Shown here: piece after piece, positions 11,047 through 22,197 of the stretch
Numbering within the stretch: the first letter of the stretch is position 1
Layout of the letters: each line of letters starts with the position of its first letter
From: Coriolopsis trogii
Taxonomy: Eukaryota; Basidiomycota; Agaricomycetes; Polyporales; Polyporaceae
NCBI GenBank assembly: GCA_020543525.1
Contig: JAHYIO010000033.1
Location: 2,480,001-2,544,000 of the forward strand
Length of the DNA: 64,000 nt
Reading direction: 5' to 3'
Made by a program: the position numbers and the translations under genes
Notes under the pieces: model-generated
Told to the model about the DNA's origin: nothing
The model's input: only the letters and a program-made list of their open reading frames with translations
Databases searched by the model: none

Positions 11047-14000
11047 TTAGAATGCGATCTCATGCGAGTGATGATCTGCGTACTTGTTAACAAAGAAGGT
11101 ATCGTAATAGTCCAAAACATCGTGCTGGTGGAGGTGTAATGGTACAGGATCAGGGCCGAAATCGGGTACCAGATGGGCACTTCGAAGCACCGCCTCGAGG
11201 TGTATCACGTCGCGCATCAGCTCGCCGTCAATGAAGTAGTCCTTCTCGACTTTCCACATCCCCGTGTCCTCGTCCGGATCTTCGCCGACAGCAGAGAACC
11301 ATTCAACGAGTGCGCAGGGGATGGTCTTCGGCTCGGAGTTGGTGTCCTCATCAAGGTTGTCAGGGGGTATGTGCAGCGAAAAGAAGAGACGCACACGTGC
11401 CGCATTAAGTCCCCGGAAGCCTTCGAGTGACGGGTCCTTGCCCACGAAGATGCAATCATATCGGGGAGGACCTTTCCGCCAGGATGGCGTAGCACGGATG
11501 TACTCGTGGTGCATTCCTCCCACTCCGGACGGGTCGCTCGGCGCATAGAACGTCGCGATGGCGGAATGGAAGACATCCACACGGAGGCCAGATGGCAAAG
11601 GCGGGAGAATGGCGTCATTGTCGGGAAGAGGGTCGTTAGGGCGGTTTTGTTGGAATAGGAAGCGTGCAATGAGAGTGGGGAATTGGGGTGTGTTGATGTG
11701 TTCCGCGAGACCTTCGATGTCCTTCGGATATCCCCGCTCTGCACACGCATGTATCATTAGCTGTATTCCATACACGTACAGATTCAAACTTACGAGGCTT
11801 CTGCGGGAGCACAACAAATCCGCTCACCCTCGGACCATCTACCACGCAATCGGGGACATGCAGCTGGCCTTCCGGATCGCCCTCAGGTGCAGGCTTGTGG
11901 TGGGGCAGCTGGTACTGGTAGTCCTCTTCGCCGTCGCACAGGTTATCGTTGTTCTGGGGCTCCGGTTCAGGTGGGTCTGTGTATGGGTCGTCTTGACAGT
12001 AGTCGTCATCTGAGTACTCGTCAAGGTCGTCCAAGTTTTCGTCCGGGTCGATGCTGATCTGGAGGTCAGCAAGCGTTGTGGCGAGGCAGGTTCCGGAGAG
12101 CATTCCTCGCGCTTCAAAGTCAACTTGAGCCGCAGCGAGCTTGTCAAGTCGCTGATTGGTCAAAAGCATTTGACCAAGTGGCTCGAATCGATTCGACTGC
12201 CTCCAAGGCTCCTTTACTGCCTTGATATGTTTAGCTTCGGTTATCGATGTGCAGAGACCGTTCGGTGCCCCGAAGTTGGCAATGTGCTGTTCGTAATGGT
12301 CGAGGGAGTGCTGGCGTGGGAGTGAAAACCCTTCCGGGCGGACGCCTGTCTCCTTGAAAACTGACCGGTACCGGTGAAAGCGACCACGTGCACCACGGAA
12401 GTCCGTGAGGCTGGGGTCATCGATCACGTCGCGGCGGGTGATATAGCATGCTTCTAGAAATGAGGCTATCGCACGAACCATGTCACGAAGAAGAAGGGAC
12501 TTGATAGGGGAGAGATATATCTAGGACGCGCCAAAATAGTGTAAGCCTAGACTCGGACAATGTAGTGAAGACTCGGATGCGAAATACCTACCTTCATGAG
12601 CCCCTTTGAGTCATTGCCTGTCCATTGCTTGAAGTTACGACCCTGTTTGAATTGTCGGAGGCCCGGAAAGGGTGGAATAAGAGCTAATCTAGTACACAGT
12701 AGGCATTCAGACAATCGATCATATTGAAGTATCAGGCCGCATGAGAACAAGCTTTTATTGACTCACCGCCGGTCGATCTCGTCAAGGATTTCCTTGCCAC
12801 GGGAGTCTCCATACTCGTGGACAAGGTATTCTCCAACCCAGGTGACGAGATGGTCTTTGAATGTACCTTTGATCAGCTGGTGAAGGAGGTTGCCAGAGAG
12901 CATGGTGTAGATGTCAGCGCGGGGAAAATCGTTCGTAAAGGGCTGCAGTAGTGAGGGGATCAACGAGCAGAGCATTTGGGAGTGTTGTGAAAATACGTAC
13001 CACGAGATCATGAATGATGCCATATGGATCCCATAGAACGGACGGCTCGAATGTACGTATGTAGCCCTCGATCCGTGGACGCAGTTGCTTGTCTCCTGGT
13101 TCAGGATCGTCCAAATGTTTTGCATCCTTGAGACACCTTCGCATAGTCATGGTCAGTACACCATAATTAGAAGGGAGCAGAGTTTGTGGTCTCACGTTGG
13201 ACACCAGCCCTGTACGATGCATGCGACGAGGACTTGCTCGATATAATCTGCGATGTAAGCCGCAAAGCTCCAGATGGCCTTTCAGAAATGCATGTCTGGG
13301 CAGCGGACCACCTCAGGTGCGGTCATTCCCGGTCGAAGTGAGGAGAATATTGCGGAGAGGCTGGTATGGAAGAGTTAACGACGAAATTTGCGGAATAATG
13401 TGGAGTCTGAGTCTTTCCGGTCACCTAGAGAAGTGAGAGTATGCAACATGGAGCTCTCGAAGGAATGCAAGATCGTCGCATTGACTCACCTTTTGGAATA
13501 GCAAGAAATGCAACAAGGACAACGGCGTCCCGATGCGCGCGTCTTACATTGTTGTGGACATTACCGAAGGACATGTATAGTAGGTAGTAGTCGTTTTGAC
13601 CAGTGGCAACAGAGACGGTGGTCTTGTCGCTCCCAAAAATGATAGGGACAAGCATGGCCCCTTCCGAGGCTGGCACTTCCTTTGCAATGAGGTCCTAGTG
13701 GATTTCGCTAATTAGCAATGTCCCGTGGTGAAGTCTAGTGTATAATTATCAGACGTACTGCCTCACGAAAGGCCCAGTCACCGGACATGAAGTGACTGTA
13801 CCTCCTTCGTGTACTGCGATGAGAAAACTCACGGTAAGGGACGTAATCAAATTCGCCATCAAAGTCAGGGTTGGCGAGCAGGCGTAGGAGAAGGTCGTGC
13901 GGGTCCCGGTACCATACATCATACTCCATGTCCATCCAAGCGGGCACAGGGCCGTCGGGTCGCTCGCCATGGTACCGGCCTTTGAGACATTTCCATGGAA

Positions 14001-14619
14001 CATCTCCCAGAGTTATCGCATCGATGCTGGCATACATGTCTGCTGCATTGGCAAATGGAGGTTGTGCTCCATGTCGGGCAAGACTTGCGGCCCAAAGCTC
14101 CATGAGCGTCGATATATTTCCAGCAGACATCTGTTCTCTCTTGTACAAGAAGACCGAAAGTTCAAACTCGACGTGGTCGTTAAACGGAAACCAATCGTTA
14201 TTGCGTGATGATGTACGTGGGGGAGGAGGAGTTCCGTCAGGCAGAAAATTACCATGTTCATCGCAAGGCTTAGCTGGTAAAGTTGGGCTGATATGTCGGC
14301 ATCTGCGTACAAATTTACGAACCGCTAGAGACGCACCAGTCAAATGTGTATGAAGCTCCCGGACAATCTCTGATGCATTTCCCTCCACGTTCTCCATCGG
14401 ATGGATGTGCTCAAAACCATCACCCTCCAAGTCGTCAAGGTCGGGTATGGTTCTTTCGGGGGAAGGGGGACTCGGTGCGCGGATAAGGTCAATGTGGAGT
14501 GTGTTGAGGTGCTGGGTGAGGCCCGAGAGATCTTTGAACCACCTTTGCGGTTTGATGCAATGTGGGCACTTGATAGTGCGCGGTGTGAGTGTCTTCCGTG
14601 CCGGAAGTCGTCGTTGCAT
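11047..14619 (-). pseudogene. Plavaka family transposase with two nonsense codons
   Basis: The multi-exon gene starts at ATG 14619 with a C2H2-like finger (KCPHCIKPQRWFKDLSGL, then H-x4-H). It continues through YSHFMSGDWAF and the family signature block FGSDKTTVSVATGQNDYY, FGNVHNNVRRAHRDAVV and FLAIPK (13489-13640). Next come MTAPEVVRCPD, YIADYIEQVLVACIVQGWCP and RPRIEGYIRTFEPSVLWDPY. Blocks GNLLHQLIKGTFKDHLVTWV and PEGFSLPRQHSLDHYEQHI lead to the C terminus LDYYDTFFVNKYADHHSHEI. In the exon at about 13240-13430 two in-frame stops interrupt conserved sequence: TAA at 13375-13377 (FRKFRR*LFHTSL) and TGA at 13282-13284 (PDMHF*KAIW). Both fit C-to-T changes (CAA to TAA, CGA to TGA). Plavaka proteins are basidiomycete DDE-type transposases; the family call rests on recognised motifs. 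Confidence 0.85.
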
Positions 14620-14861
14620 GGAGCCAAAGGGGAAGTAAGAGCATAAAATGAATTCAAGGTGTTAGAGAGTAAGAGTGAGATGCGCCATATCCAAATGAAG
14701 ACATGCAGCCCCGGAAACCAGTGGGTCCGACGAGCTCCGATGCCCTTGGCCCGTGCGTCGTCCACTCAGCGGGCCCCTGTTGCAACGGCTGACACGTCGT
14801 CCCTTTTTTTCAACCACCATCTTCCCGGGCCCTTCTATTCGCTTCCATATACTGAAACGCC
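14620..14861. promoter_or_regulatory. Shared divergent promoter of Plavaka transposase and passenger
   Basis: 242 bp between the two start codons. No clear TATA box was identified; pyrimidine-rich runs precede the passenger ATG. Confidence 0.4.
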
Positions 14862-17177
14862 ATGTCTTCTATTGCTCGTCCTCGTCGCGCAAAGGCCAAT
14901 CTGCATCCAGGCGACATTGTCCTCAAGCAGAAGACAACCCGCCGCTCGTCTGCCGAGGTCGCCGCTGAGCGTGCTGACCTCGAAGCGCAGCGAAAGGCCC
15001 TTCTCAAATCGCGTGAAGAGGCAATGAAGACTCTCGCCGAACTCGACGCCAAGCTCAAAGAGCAAGAGATCGAGCATACGAGAGCCTCATCACGCCCTCC
15101 TTCACATCCAGTCGCCATATCAGCAGGGAGTACTCGTACCTCAGGTGCTACTCGCGCCGGGCCCGTCAACACCCAAACTTCCAGCGTTAACAAGAACTCT
15201 GGCATGGAGGCCCAAGGTGATTTAACATTGAATCTCTAAAATAATATTTGCGTGTTGATTACCGGCGCAGCGGCCAAAAAGGCAGTTAGTACTGGTCGTA
15301 CCACTGTCCTTTCTCAAGAAACCACGATCATTACAGGCTCAAAGCCTCGCGCATCCCTGGACAACAAAGCTCAGCCTCGTGTCTCCAAGCTCACGCGCGC
15401 TCAGTTCGAAGCTTACCGGGACACCGTCAACGCTGAACAACAAGCTCTTGCGCAAAAGGAGAATGTTCAACCTATGTCAGTATCAACCGTCCGTGCCAAC
15501 CAGAAGCGTCACATAGAGGATGCGTTCGACGACCATGAGAGAATGAAGTAAGAAGGCGAGATGCTATTGTTTCGTTCAATCTCTCACCGCTTGTTTGACA
15601 GCGTGCCGCCTACCAAGAAGGGGAAGACGCTCCCTCCGGCTCCCACAGCTCCAGCCTCCCAGTCCCGCGCTCCGGATGCTTCAACGTCCCCCACCATCAT
15701 GGGAAGTGGCTCCGAACCTCCAGTGACATCTCAGCTCGACGTGCCAGTGTCTCTTTCGACCACCGGCAAGCACCCGGACAATTATGTCGAAGACGAACCG
15801 GAGGTTGGAATACAACAAGTGTTTGGAGGATATGGTGAAGATGAGACGGCTGAGCAGCTGGCAACGGATCGCCGCAATCTGGAGTCTATGCCGCATGATT
15901 CTGCGGCTGAGCGTAAGACCGCACAGGTAACCTACTATGGTATGTTTCCCGCCCCGTTCTGTGACTCACCCCTATACTCTGCACATGGCGCGGTCAGAGT
16001 CTCGTAGCCATCAGGACTGTAGATGTCGCCTCTGAAGTTCCGACCTCTGGCAACCGCTCCGCAGACATCCCCGGCCTCTCCGACGATGATGCCCTCGGCA
16101 CAAACGACGCCGGCCAGATCAGGCAGATGCTCGGGCCGCTTGTCGGTCGCTTCACTCATGAATTCATCCCCAAGCTCATCAACGCGACTATGAACAACAC
16201 AAATGGGCCGTGGCAACTGTACGGTCTCCATTACCTGGCTGTCATGCAAAAGATCGCCGACAACGTGTGGCCTGAGCTCCATATTGTTGTCGAGCCGCGT
16301 CACGCATTCTTCGATTTGGTGAGTGTCATCTCTTTCCATCCATCTCCTGCCGTTGCTGTCCTCTCAACAAACACTTCGTGTATCAACCGGTCTCTACGCC
16401 AGGCCAAGCAGAAGATATCCGACTATCGTGCAGGAGTTGGAGTTGCGGCTCTCAATGTGGTTGAGAAGTTCATGCGCTCCAAGCGATTCAAAACACCTGA
16501 GGATCGGGCTGATTGGGTCGAGTGGGCCCTCTCGGATACCTATCCGTTCCGCTATGAGAAGGTCGAGATGTTGCCCAACGGCAAACAGGTATGATTGTGT
16601 CTTTGTGCTGAGTGCGATCGCTCACGGTCTTCCCTTTTCCAGAAGGCGTATGGTGCCTATCGCAACAAACTCATCCTCTCCGTCATGGGCTATCACTTGA
16701 CGCGCATCAAGATGTCCACAGAGGAGATCCGTGACCACCCGTGCAACGCTCTTGCACTCGCAACTACTGCAGTATGCTCGCCTCCTCATCGCCTCTTCTG
16801 ACTACTGACTGAGATCCCAGATTGAGCGGGCTTTGAAGTGTTGGGCGACCGGCGAGTTCAGGAAACCCCCCAGGGGCAAGCAAGGCCAATTCTCGGACTC
16901 GCTCTGGGGTCGGACCGCGAACGAGTACATGGGCAGCATCATTGACATATCCGACGAGCAGTGGGACGTCATCCTGGCGGGAGCCGAGCGCTATGCTCGC
17001 GGCTTGGCAGGCGACTCGGACGACGAAGACTCGGACAACGAGAACCCTGACTACGATCCCCGCAACATTCCGACTGCAGGTGGGCGAGCGACACTCAAGG
17101 ACTGCGAGATTGAGGACTGCGAGCTCGAGGGTGACGTCGAGATGAGGGACCAGGCAGCTACTGCGCCCATGGCTTAG
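14862..17177 (+). CDS. Passenger gene of the Plavaka element, function unknown
   Basis: Seven exons can be joined without a stop: 14862-15216, 15271-15548, 15602-15926, 15998-16318, 16403-16588, 16643-16771, 16821-17177, giving about 650 residues. The N terminus is basic, then a coiled coil (VAAERADLEAQRKALLKSRE). A low-complexity Ser/Thr/Pro linker with KRH and KKGK basic patches (possible nuclear localisation) follows. The folded part is about residues 330-560, with LVGRFTHEFIPKLINATMNN, then AKQKISDYRAGVGVAALNVV and KAYGAYRNKLILSVMGYHL. The tail is acidic (DSDDEDSDNENPDYD). The layout recalls basidiomycete proteins annotated DUF6532, but I cannot confirm that. It is divergent from the transposase and inside the same inverted repeats, so it is probably a component of the element, perhaps an accessory DNA-binding factor (inference). 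Confidence 0.65.
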
Positions 17178-17975
17178 GTGCGTGAACATCAACTCATCAT
17201 CCATCACCATCATCTCCTGACGTCGCCTTCCAACTAACCCAAAGCTGCCAAACTTGCTCACGAGACTGGAGAGGACGGTGGCCCTGAACCGCGGGAGCAT
17301 GAACCCTATCACCTCCCAGGTCTGGTGAGTCAATCCAGTCAATATATGCGACGATGCTCACGATTCCCTTGCTCCCTGATCAGTCATGGTTACGCCTGCT
17401 GTCCATCGCGTGTTTCGGCCTGCTGTCATATACCCATCGCTGACCCTCACTCAATGCCATGAAGACGACGCAAGTCATACATATGCCTCCAATATGCCTC
17501 TCTCATTGTGGCGCGCGGCGCCATTTTCTCTCTACCTCCCCACTCAGTCCATATCTATCCACGTTTTCGTCATTACTCCCACTCAATGTCCATCCCATTC
17601 CTTCTTCGCTGTTTCATTTTTGTACTTCACATTGCGCATACTCGAAAATATGTCCTGTTTCTTGACGCTTCATACAATATCGCCTCCTCAGTAGTATTGT
17701 CCTTCCATTCATAGTTGCCAGTGTCCCTCGGTTCTCGCCCTGCTGACACAGTCGCCGGGACGTATGATCATGGAAATGTCCTATATGGCGCCTCTCTAGA
17801 GCGTGTTGAACCATCTGAGTTGTTCTGAGTCGGTCTGGCGGTCGGTCTGAGACGTACTGAACGGCGTCTGGGACGCTCTGGGGCCAGAAAGTGAACCTTC
17901 TGGCTCCAGAACTCTGGGATGGTCTGGAATGTTCTGAGTCAGAGCGGCTCAGCTCGCCTCAGAGCGTCTCGGAGC
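17178..17975. other. Right flank of the Plavaka element
   Basis: About 800 bp from the passenger stop to the right inverted repeat. No gene was recognised. The last 170 bp are the subterminal repeat array (TCTGGNNNGGTCTGAG-like units). Confidence 0.5.
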
Positions 17976-17995
17976 CCGGACCTTTTCCTGATGTA
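17976..17995 (-). repeat. Right terminal inverted repeat of the Plavaka element
   Basis: Perfect reverse complement of 10856-10875. Subterminal TCTGG/TCTGA repeats lie immediately to its left. Confidence 0.9.
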
Positions 17996-18102
17996 CATGT
18001 TCAGCTTGAACAATGTTTAGTGTTGCTCATGGGCCAAAGTCTGATAACGGACTCTTACAGTGACGGATCTCGACATGGCGATCCTGAGCTCCTCAGTCGC
18101 AA

Positions 18103-19848
18103 CTACACCTCGAGTTCAACCTAGCAAGCGCGTGAGATGTGACATTGAGAGACCATGACAATGAGACAAACATTATCAATCGCATCTTTGACGGCCTGCG
18201 GTAGGCTAGCCCCAAACTTGATGAAGGTCTGCACCAGGGGTTTGAGAAGTGGCCGGCAGTCTCTCGGCCAACAATCATTGACATTGCGGGCAAAGGAGCG
18301 TTCGAGTAATTTCTCAGCGCTGAGGCCGAGTTCCTTCCCAGGTCCGTCGCTGTTCAGAGCTTCTCTCACAGTTTCGACATGTGAACGAAACCATGATTGT
18401 TCGGACATGTATATGTAGGAGTGACCGATATAGACCTTATTCTTCCCAGTTGAGAACACAGATGTATGCCAATCCGTGGGGCTTTCGTCGAGTACTGTCT
18501 CGGCGGTGCGTGTACATCGCGCGTAGTAGACGAGAAGCCGATGGTACGCCAATGCTGAGCTATCTTCCATGCACTTCACGTAGACCCCCGCTATGGGTTC
18601 CCGGATGACCAGACGCGCCGCAGCCCGAGCCAGGGGATACAATCGGTATTGAAGCGCGATGAAGTATGCCGATAGCGCGTGCCAGCCCGCCCTCTCGTCC
18701 CAGCGTGTCTTGGCCATCCTGGTGATCTGCGTCATCTCGTACTTCTCTGTCGCTGCGAGAATGCGAGCAAGCTCGGACAGCGTCAATTCCAGGGGAAACG
18801 AGAGGGTGTTGTCGTAGCACACGCTGAGCAGGGAACTTAGCGTCACGGAATCGACCTCAAGTTGTAGTTGAAGGGGTCTCATAGGCTGGGAGCGCGGATC
18901 GACAGGGGACTCGCCACTGGGCTGGTCAGCGGTGCATTGCGCCGTCCCAGCGGTAAAGAGCTTCTTGAGGTGAGAGGAGTGAAATGAGAGCATGAGTTGG
19001 TGGGCCTCAAAGACGTCGCCGTCAGAAGATATCAACGAGACGTCCGGAGGCGGATTGCGAGGGCAATGATCGTTCACAGGCTTTGGGACCCTATCGGTAA
19101 TGATTTCCTGAGGGAGTAAGGCAACAGCCCGGGTCGATGTTCCCAGGGCAGGGAGATCTGACGCATAGCCAGACACAAAACCGGAGAGGAGAGTGGAAGA
19201 AAGAGACATGGTGGGCTGCGACCTTATCAATGGCGTGAAGGAATCGTCAACAGCGCCAGCGCGGAGGAATTCACGAAGACGATAGTAGTCCCCTGCAGAT
19301 ATGTCTCGGAAAACGTCCAAACCCTCCTCCTCAATCATCATCTCCAACGACCGTATACGCTCCTTGGACTCGGCCGAATTCGAACGTTCGCGGAGTGCTG
19401 ATGCGGCTTTGACGGCTACCGACGCAAGTCCAGATTGGCACGCGATAGCCCACACGCGGAGCGGGCTTTGAGACGCGATGGCGAGAAGGTCTCGCGTCAA
19501 GAGCATGATTGGCCATCGCATGTCATACTTGGTAGCCGCCTTCAGAACGGGGACAATGTCGTCGAGCCCTCCTAGCTCCTCCTTTGGGATCGGGTAGCAA
19601 AGACGAAGGAGTCGCTCGAGCGTCATGCTGTCTTCCGTGACGTCTATGATGGGTCGAGCGTTCTTCCCATCTGGTTGTTGGGGCAGAGTGAACATGTCCG
19701 CGAAGAAGAGGGACGACTCGGAGAGGATATGGCTAGAGACCAGGAAATTGATGTGGTCCCGGCTGCGCAAGGTGATGTCCGCCGATGATTTATTGAATGG
19801 AGAGGGCGCGAGGGCGCATGTTTCGTCGACGGAGATGTTCTCTGACAT
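18103..19848 (-). CDS. BTB3: double-BTB/POZ domain protein
   Basis: About 564 residues. Start chosen at ATG 19848 (MSENISVDET), matching the start of BTB5; an upstream in-frame ATG at 19902 is possible. BTB repeat one: FNKSSADITLRSRDHINFLV. BTB repeat two: PPDVSLISSDGDVFEAHQLM. Between them is ISAGDYYRLREFL, a motif repeated in all paralogues. The C-terminal module has SWFRSHVETVREAL and a DCWPRDC cysteine pair. A 51 bp intron (18121-18171) precedes the last exon (18103-18120), which encodes only VELEV. It is closest in sequence to BTB5 (shared SSHILSE, ADMFTLPQ, DSMTLERLLRLCYPI). No lesions were seen. Confidence 0.85.
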
Positions 19849-20349
19849 GATAGCTGTGAGGACAATACACAAAAGGCAGTGGAGAGGATAGGATGGTGCC
19901 ACTCGCGAGAGGCTTAGGAGAGAGAACTTGTGCAGGCGCGGGTCCTACCGCAGCACATGAGTACGGTTGCGAAGTCTCCAGCCTGAGAGCTCAGTGCCAC
20001 CTGACATGCTTCTAATCGATATGACTCGGAAATTGAGTCCACCTGATGAGCGGCCACGTCGTGAAGATCGCCGGGGCTGTTGTTGGCAGAGCGCGAGGCT
20101 GAGCATTTATCTGAGTTCTAGCCAGGTCTTATCCATCGACAGGCTACTTCGATGCAGCACAGTAGAAAGGCGACATTGCCCACCGAGCACATCATGAGAT
20201 CTTGTCGTAAGCTGTAGAGAAAGATCAACGAGGACATGTCGCATGGAGTCAAGACTTAGAACGGACAGCGCACATACTGATGCGCATGCTGTCAGCAGTT
20301 GAAATCGGGCCAAGAATAGGCGCTTTGCATCCCTTCCTCACCATCCACC
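19849..20349. promoter_or_regulatory. Divergent promoter region of BTB3 and BTB4
   Basis: 501 bp between divergently transcribed paralogues. No conserved RNA or coding feature was seen. A head-to-head pair could be co-regulated (inference). Confidence 0.4.
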
Positions 20350-21967
20350 ATGTCTCCGTCAACAATCCATCCGTTTAACGACCCTACGGCCGACATTATC
20401 ATACGTTCGGCGGACAACGTCATCTTTCGGCTACATCGAATCATTCTCTCTCTTGCCTCAGACTTCTTCAGAGACATGCTGAGTCTCCCACAACCGACAG
20501 CTCTTTCGACTACTCAGACATTCTCCAACAATCCTCCTACAGGACCGCACGAAGATGGGCTACCTATGATCGACGTATCAGAGCCAGGTGATGTGCTAGA
20601 ACGAATCTTCCGACTATGCTATCCCATAGATGATCCCCCGTTGGAGACGATCACGGACGTCCATACGACACTCGAAGCCGCGATGAAGTACCAGATGGCG
20701 GAGGCAGTGAAGATCACAAAGGGCAGGCTTCTCGCCCTCGTTTCCACAGATTCCCTGCGCGTGTATGCTGTTGCATGCCGGTTGAATCTCGAGGACGAGG
20801 CGAGCGCAGCAGCCAAGGAGGTGTTCAAACAGAAGGCGCAGGATCGTTATGTGGAGGATCTTGAGGAGATTCCAATCGGCGCGTACTATCGGCTCTTATC
20901 TTTCTGTGAACGGCAGGGCAGAGTCCGGGACCGTTTCACGTTCACGGTGCATCGTACAGGGACCAGAGCGCATTCTGCTACTGCGACGCTATCTGTCGAT
21001 GAGGCCATTCGAGAGATGACAAGCATGTCCCTAGGACCAAAGATAGCGCCCCCACCATTCGACGCTCCCGAGGCTGAGGTTCACTTGGTCAGCTCGGATG
21101 ACGTTGAGTTCCATGTGTACAAACAGATCCTCCGTCTCTCCTCCCCAATACTCTATGCGACGTTCACTTCCCACAATCCTCCGTCACCGATTCGTGTCTC
21201 AGAACCCAGCCGCATTTTCTCAATTCTCCTCCAGCTTTGTTACCCTGGCCAAGAGCCCGCTATGGATGACATCCACGGCATCAGCGCTGCCCTCGCTGCT
21301 GCAGACAAGTACCAGATGCAACGAGCCTCTCAGGTCCTCCGGAACGCTATGATGTCGCGCAAAGACAGCAGTGATGAGGACCCCGTTCTCCTCTATGCGA
21401 CCGCATGTCGCTTTGGCATGCGCGATCTGGCGTTCGCGGCCGCAAAGCGAACATTGCGAACGGACGTCATGGGCTCCTCCATCTCAGAGCTCGAGTCGAT
21501 CGGCGTGTCAGGCGCGTGCCTCTACCGCCTATTGGAATATCACCGACAATGTCGCGCTGCTGTGCGCTCCATCTTCGATGGCACCGACTGGATCGACTCG
21601 GATATGTTAATCCAGCTGCATGACTCCTGCCGACGGGGCTATCGTAGGCCGGGACAGAACAAACCGTGCTGGTATGCGCGGTACATGACGGAGATTGCCA
21701 ATGAGCCGTGGCCAAGGAGCGAGTCCGTGACTCAGGACAGTTTCCTGGAGAAGGTCTTTGAGACCACGCGGGATGAAAGCCACTCGTGCAGCTCGTGCGT
21801 CGATGTCCCTGGCATATTCCTACTGATGCGGTTCAGTAAGTATGTCGCGGGGACCATAGAGTCTTTGGAGAAAAGAGTGAGTTTGCTTTTTGACTGTCAG
21901 ATCTTTTGCTTGATTCTGACATCTCCGATAGGTGCCGCTAGAGTGGCCGCCAGCTTCTACGCAGTGA
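20350..21967 (+). CDS. BTB4: double-BTB/POZ domain protein
   Basis: About 520 residues, ATG at 20350 in CCACCATGT. Repeat one: FNDPTADIIIRSADNVIFRL with FRLCYPIDDP. Repeat two: PEAEVHLVSSDDVEFHVYKQ with LQLCYPGQEP. Each half also carries a matching downstream helix (VYAVACRLNLEDEA; YATACRFGMRDLA), so the two halves are a whole-domain duplication. The C-terminal module has CWYARYMTEI and CSSC. A 55 bp intron (21877-21931) leads to a last exon encoding VPLEWPPASTQ, longer than in the other copies. No lesions were seen. Confidence 0.85.
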
Positions 21968-22197
21968 TCGGCATGAGTGAAGTATCCCTGGCAGGGGGTT
22001 CTTCAATCAACGTGTTGGTCTGAGGGTGTGCTCCTCGTGTGTTCCTCATGATTCCACATAGCGTGTGCTGGCGGTAGGTAACGTTGACATCCATACATCC
22101 ATTGCAACCCGGCTCCTCCTTCAACATCGCTTCTCACCTCCAAACTACCAGTTACCATTCCCTGAGTCCCTCATCATACTCCACCCATCCTGCCACC

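Larger units (their letters stand above)
10856..17995. mobile_element. Plavaka-type DNA transposon, 7.1 kb, with passenger gene
   Basis: The ends are perfect 20 bp inverted repeats, TACATCAGGAAAAGGTCCGG at 10856-10875 and its reverse complement at 17976-17995. If the outer TA is a target duplication, the element proper starts CATCAGG. Just inside both ends (10876-10990 and 17810-17975) are subterminal arrays of short GGTCTGA, GTCTGGA and GCTGGGA units. Two divergent transcription units fill the element: a Plavaka transposase on the minus strand and a multi-exon passenger gene on the plus strand, separated by 242 bp. It lies between BTB2 and BTB3. The transposase is decayed, so this copy probably cannot move itself. 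Confidence 0.85.
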
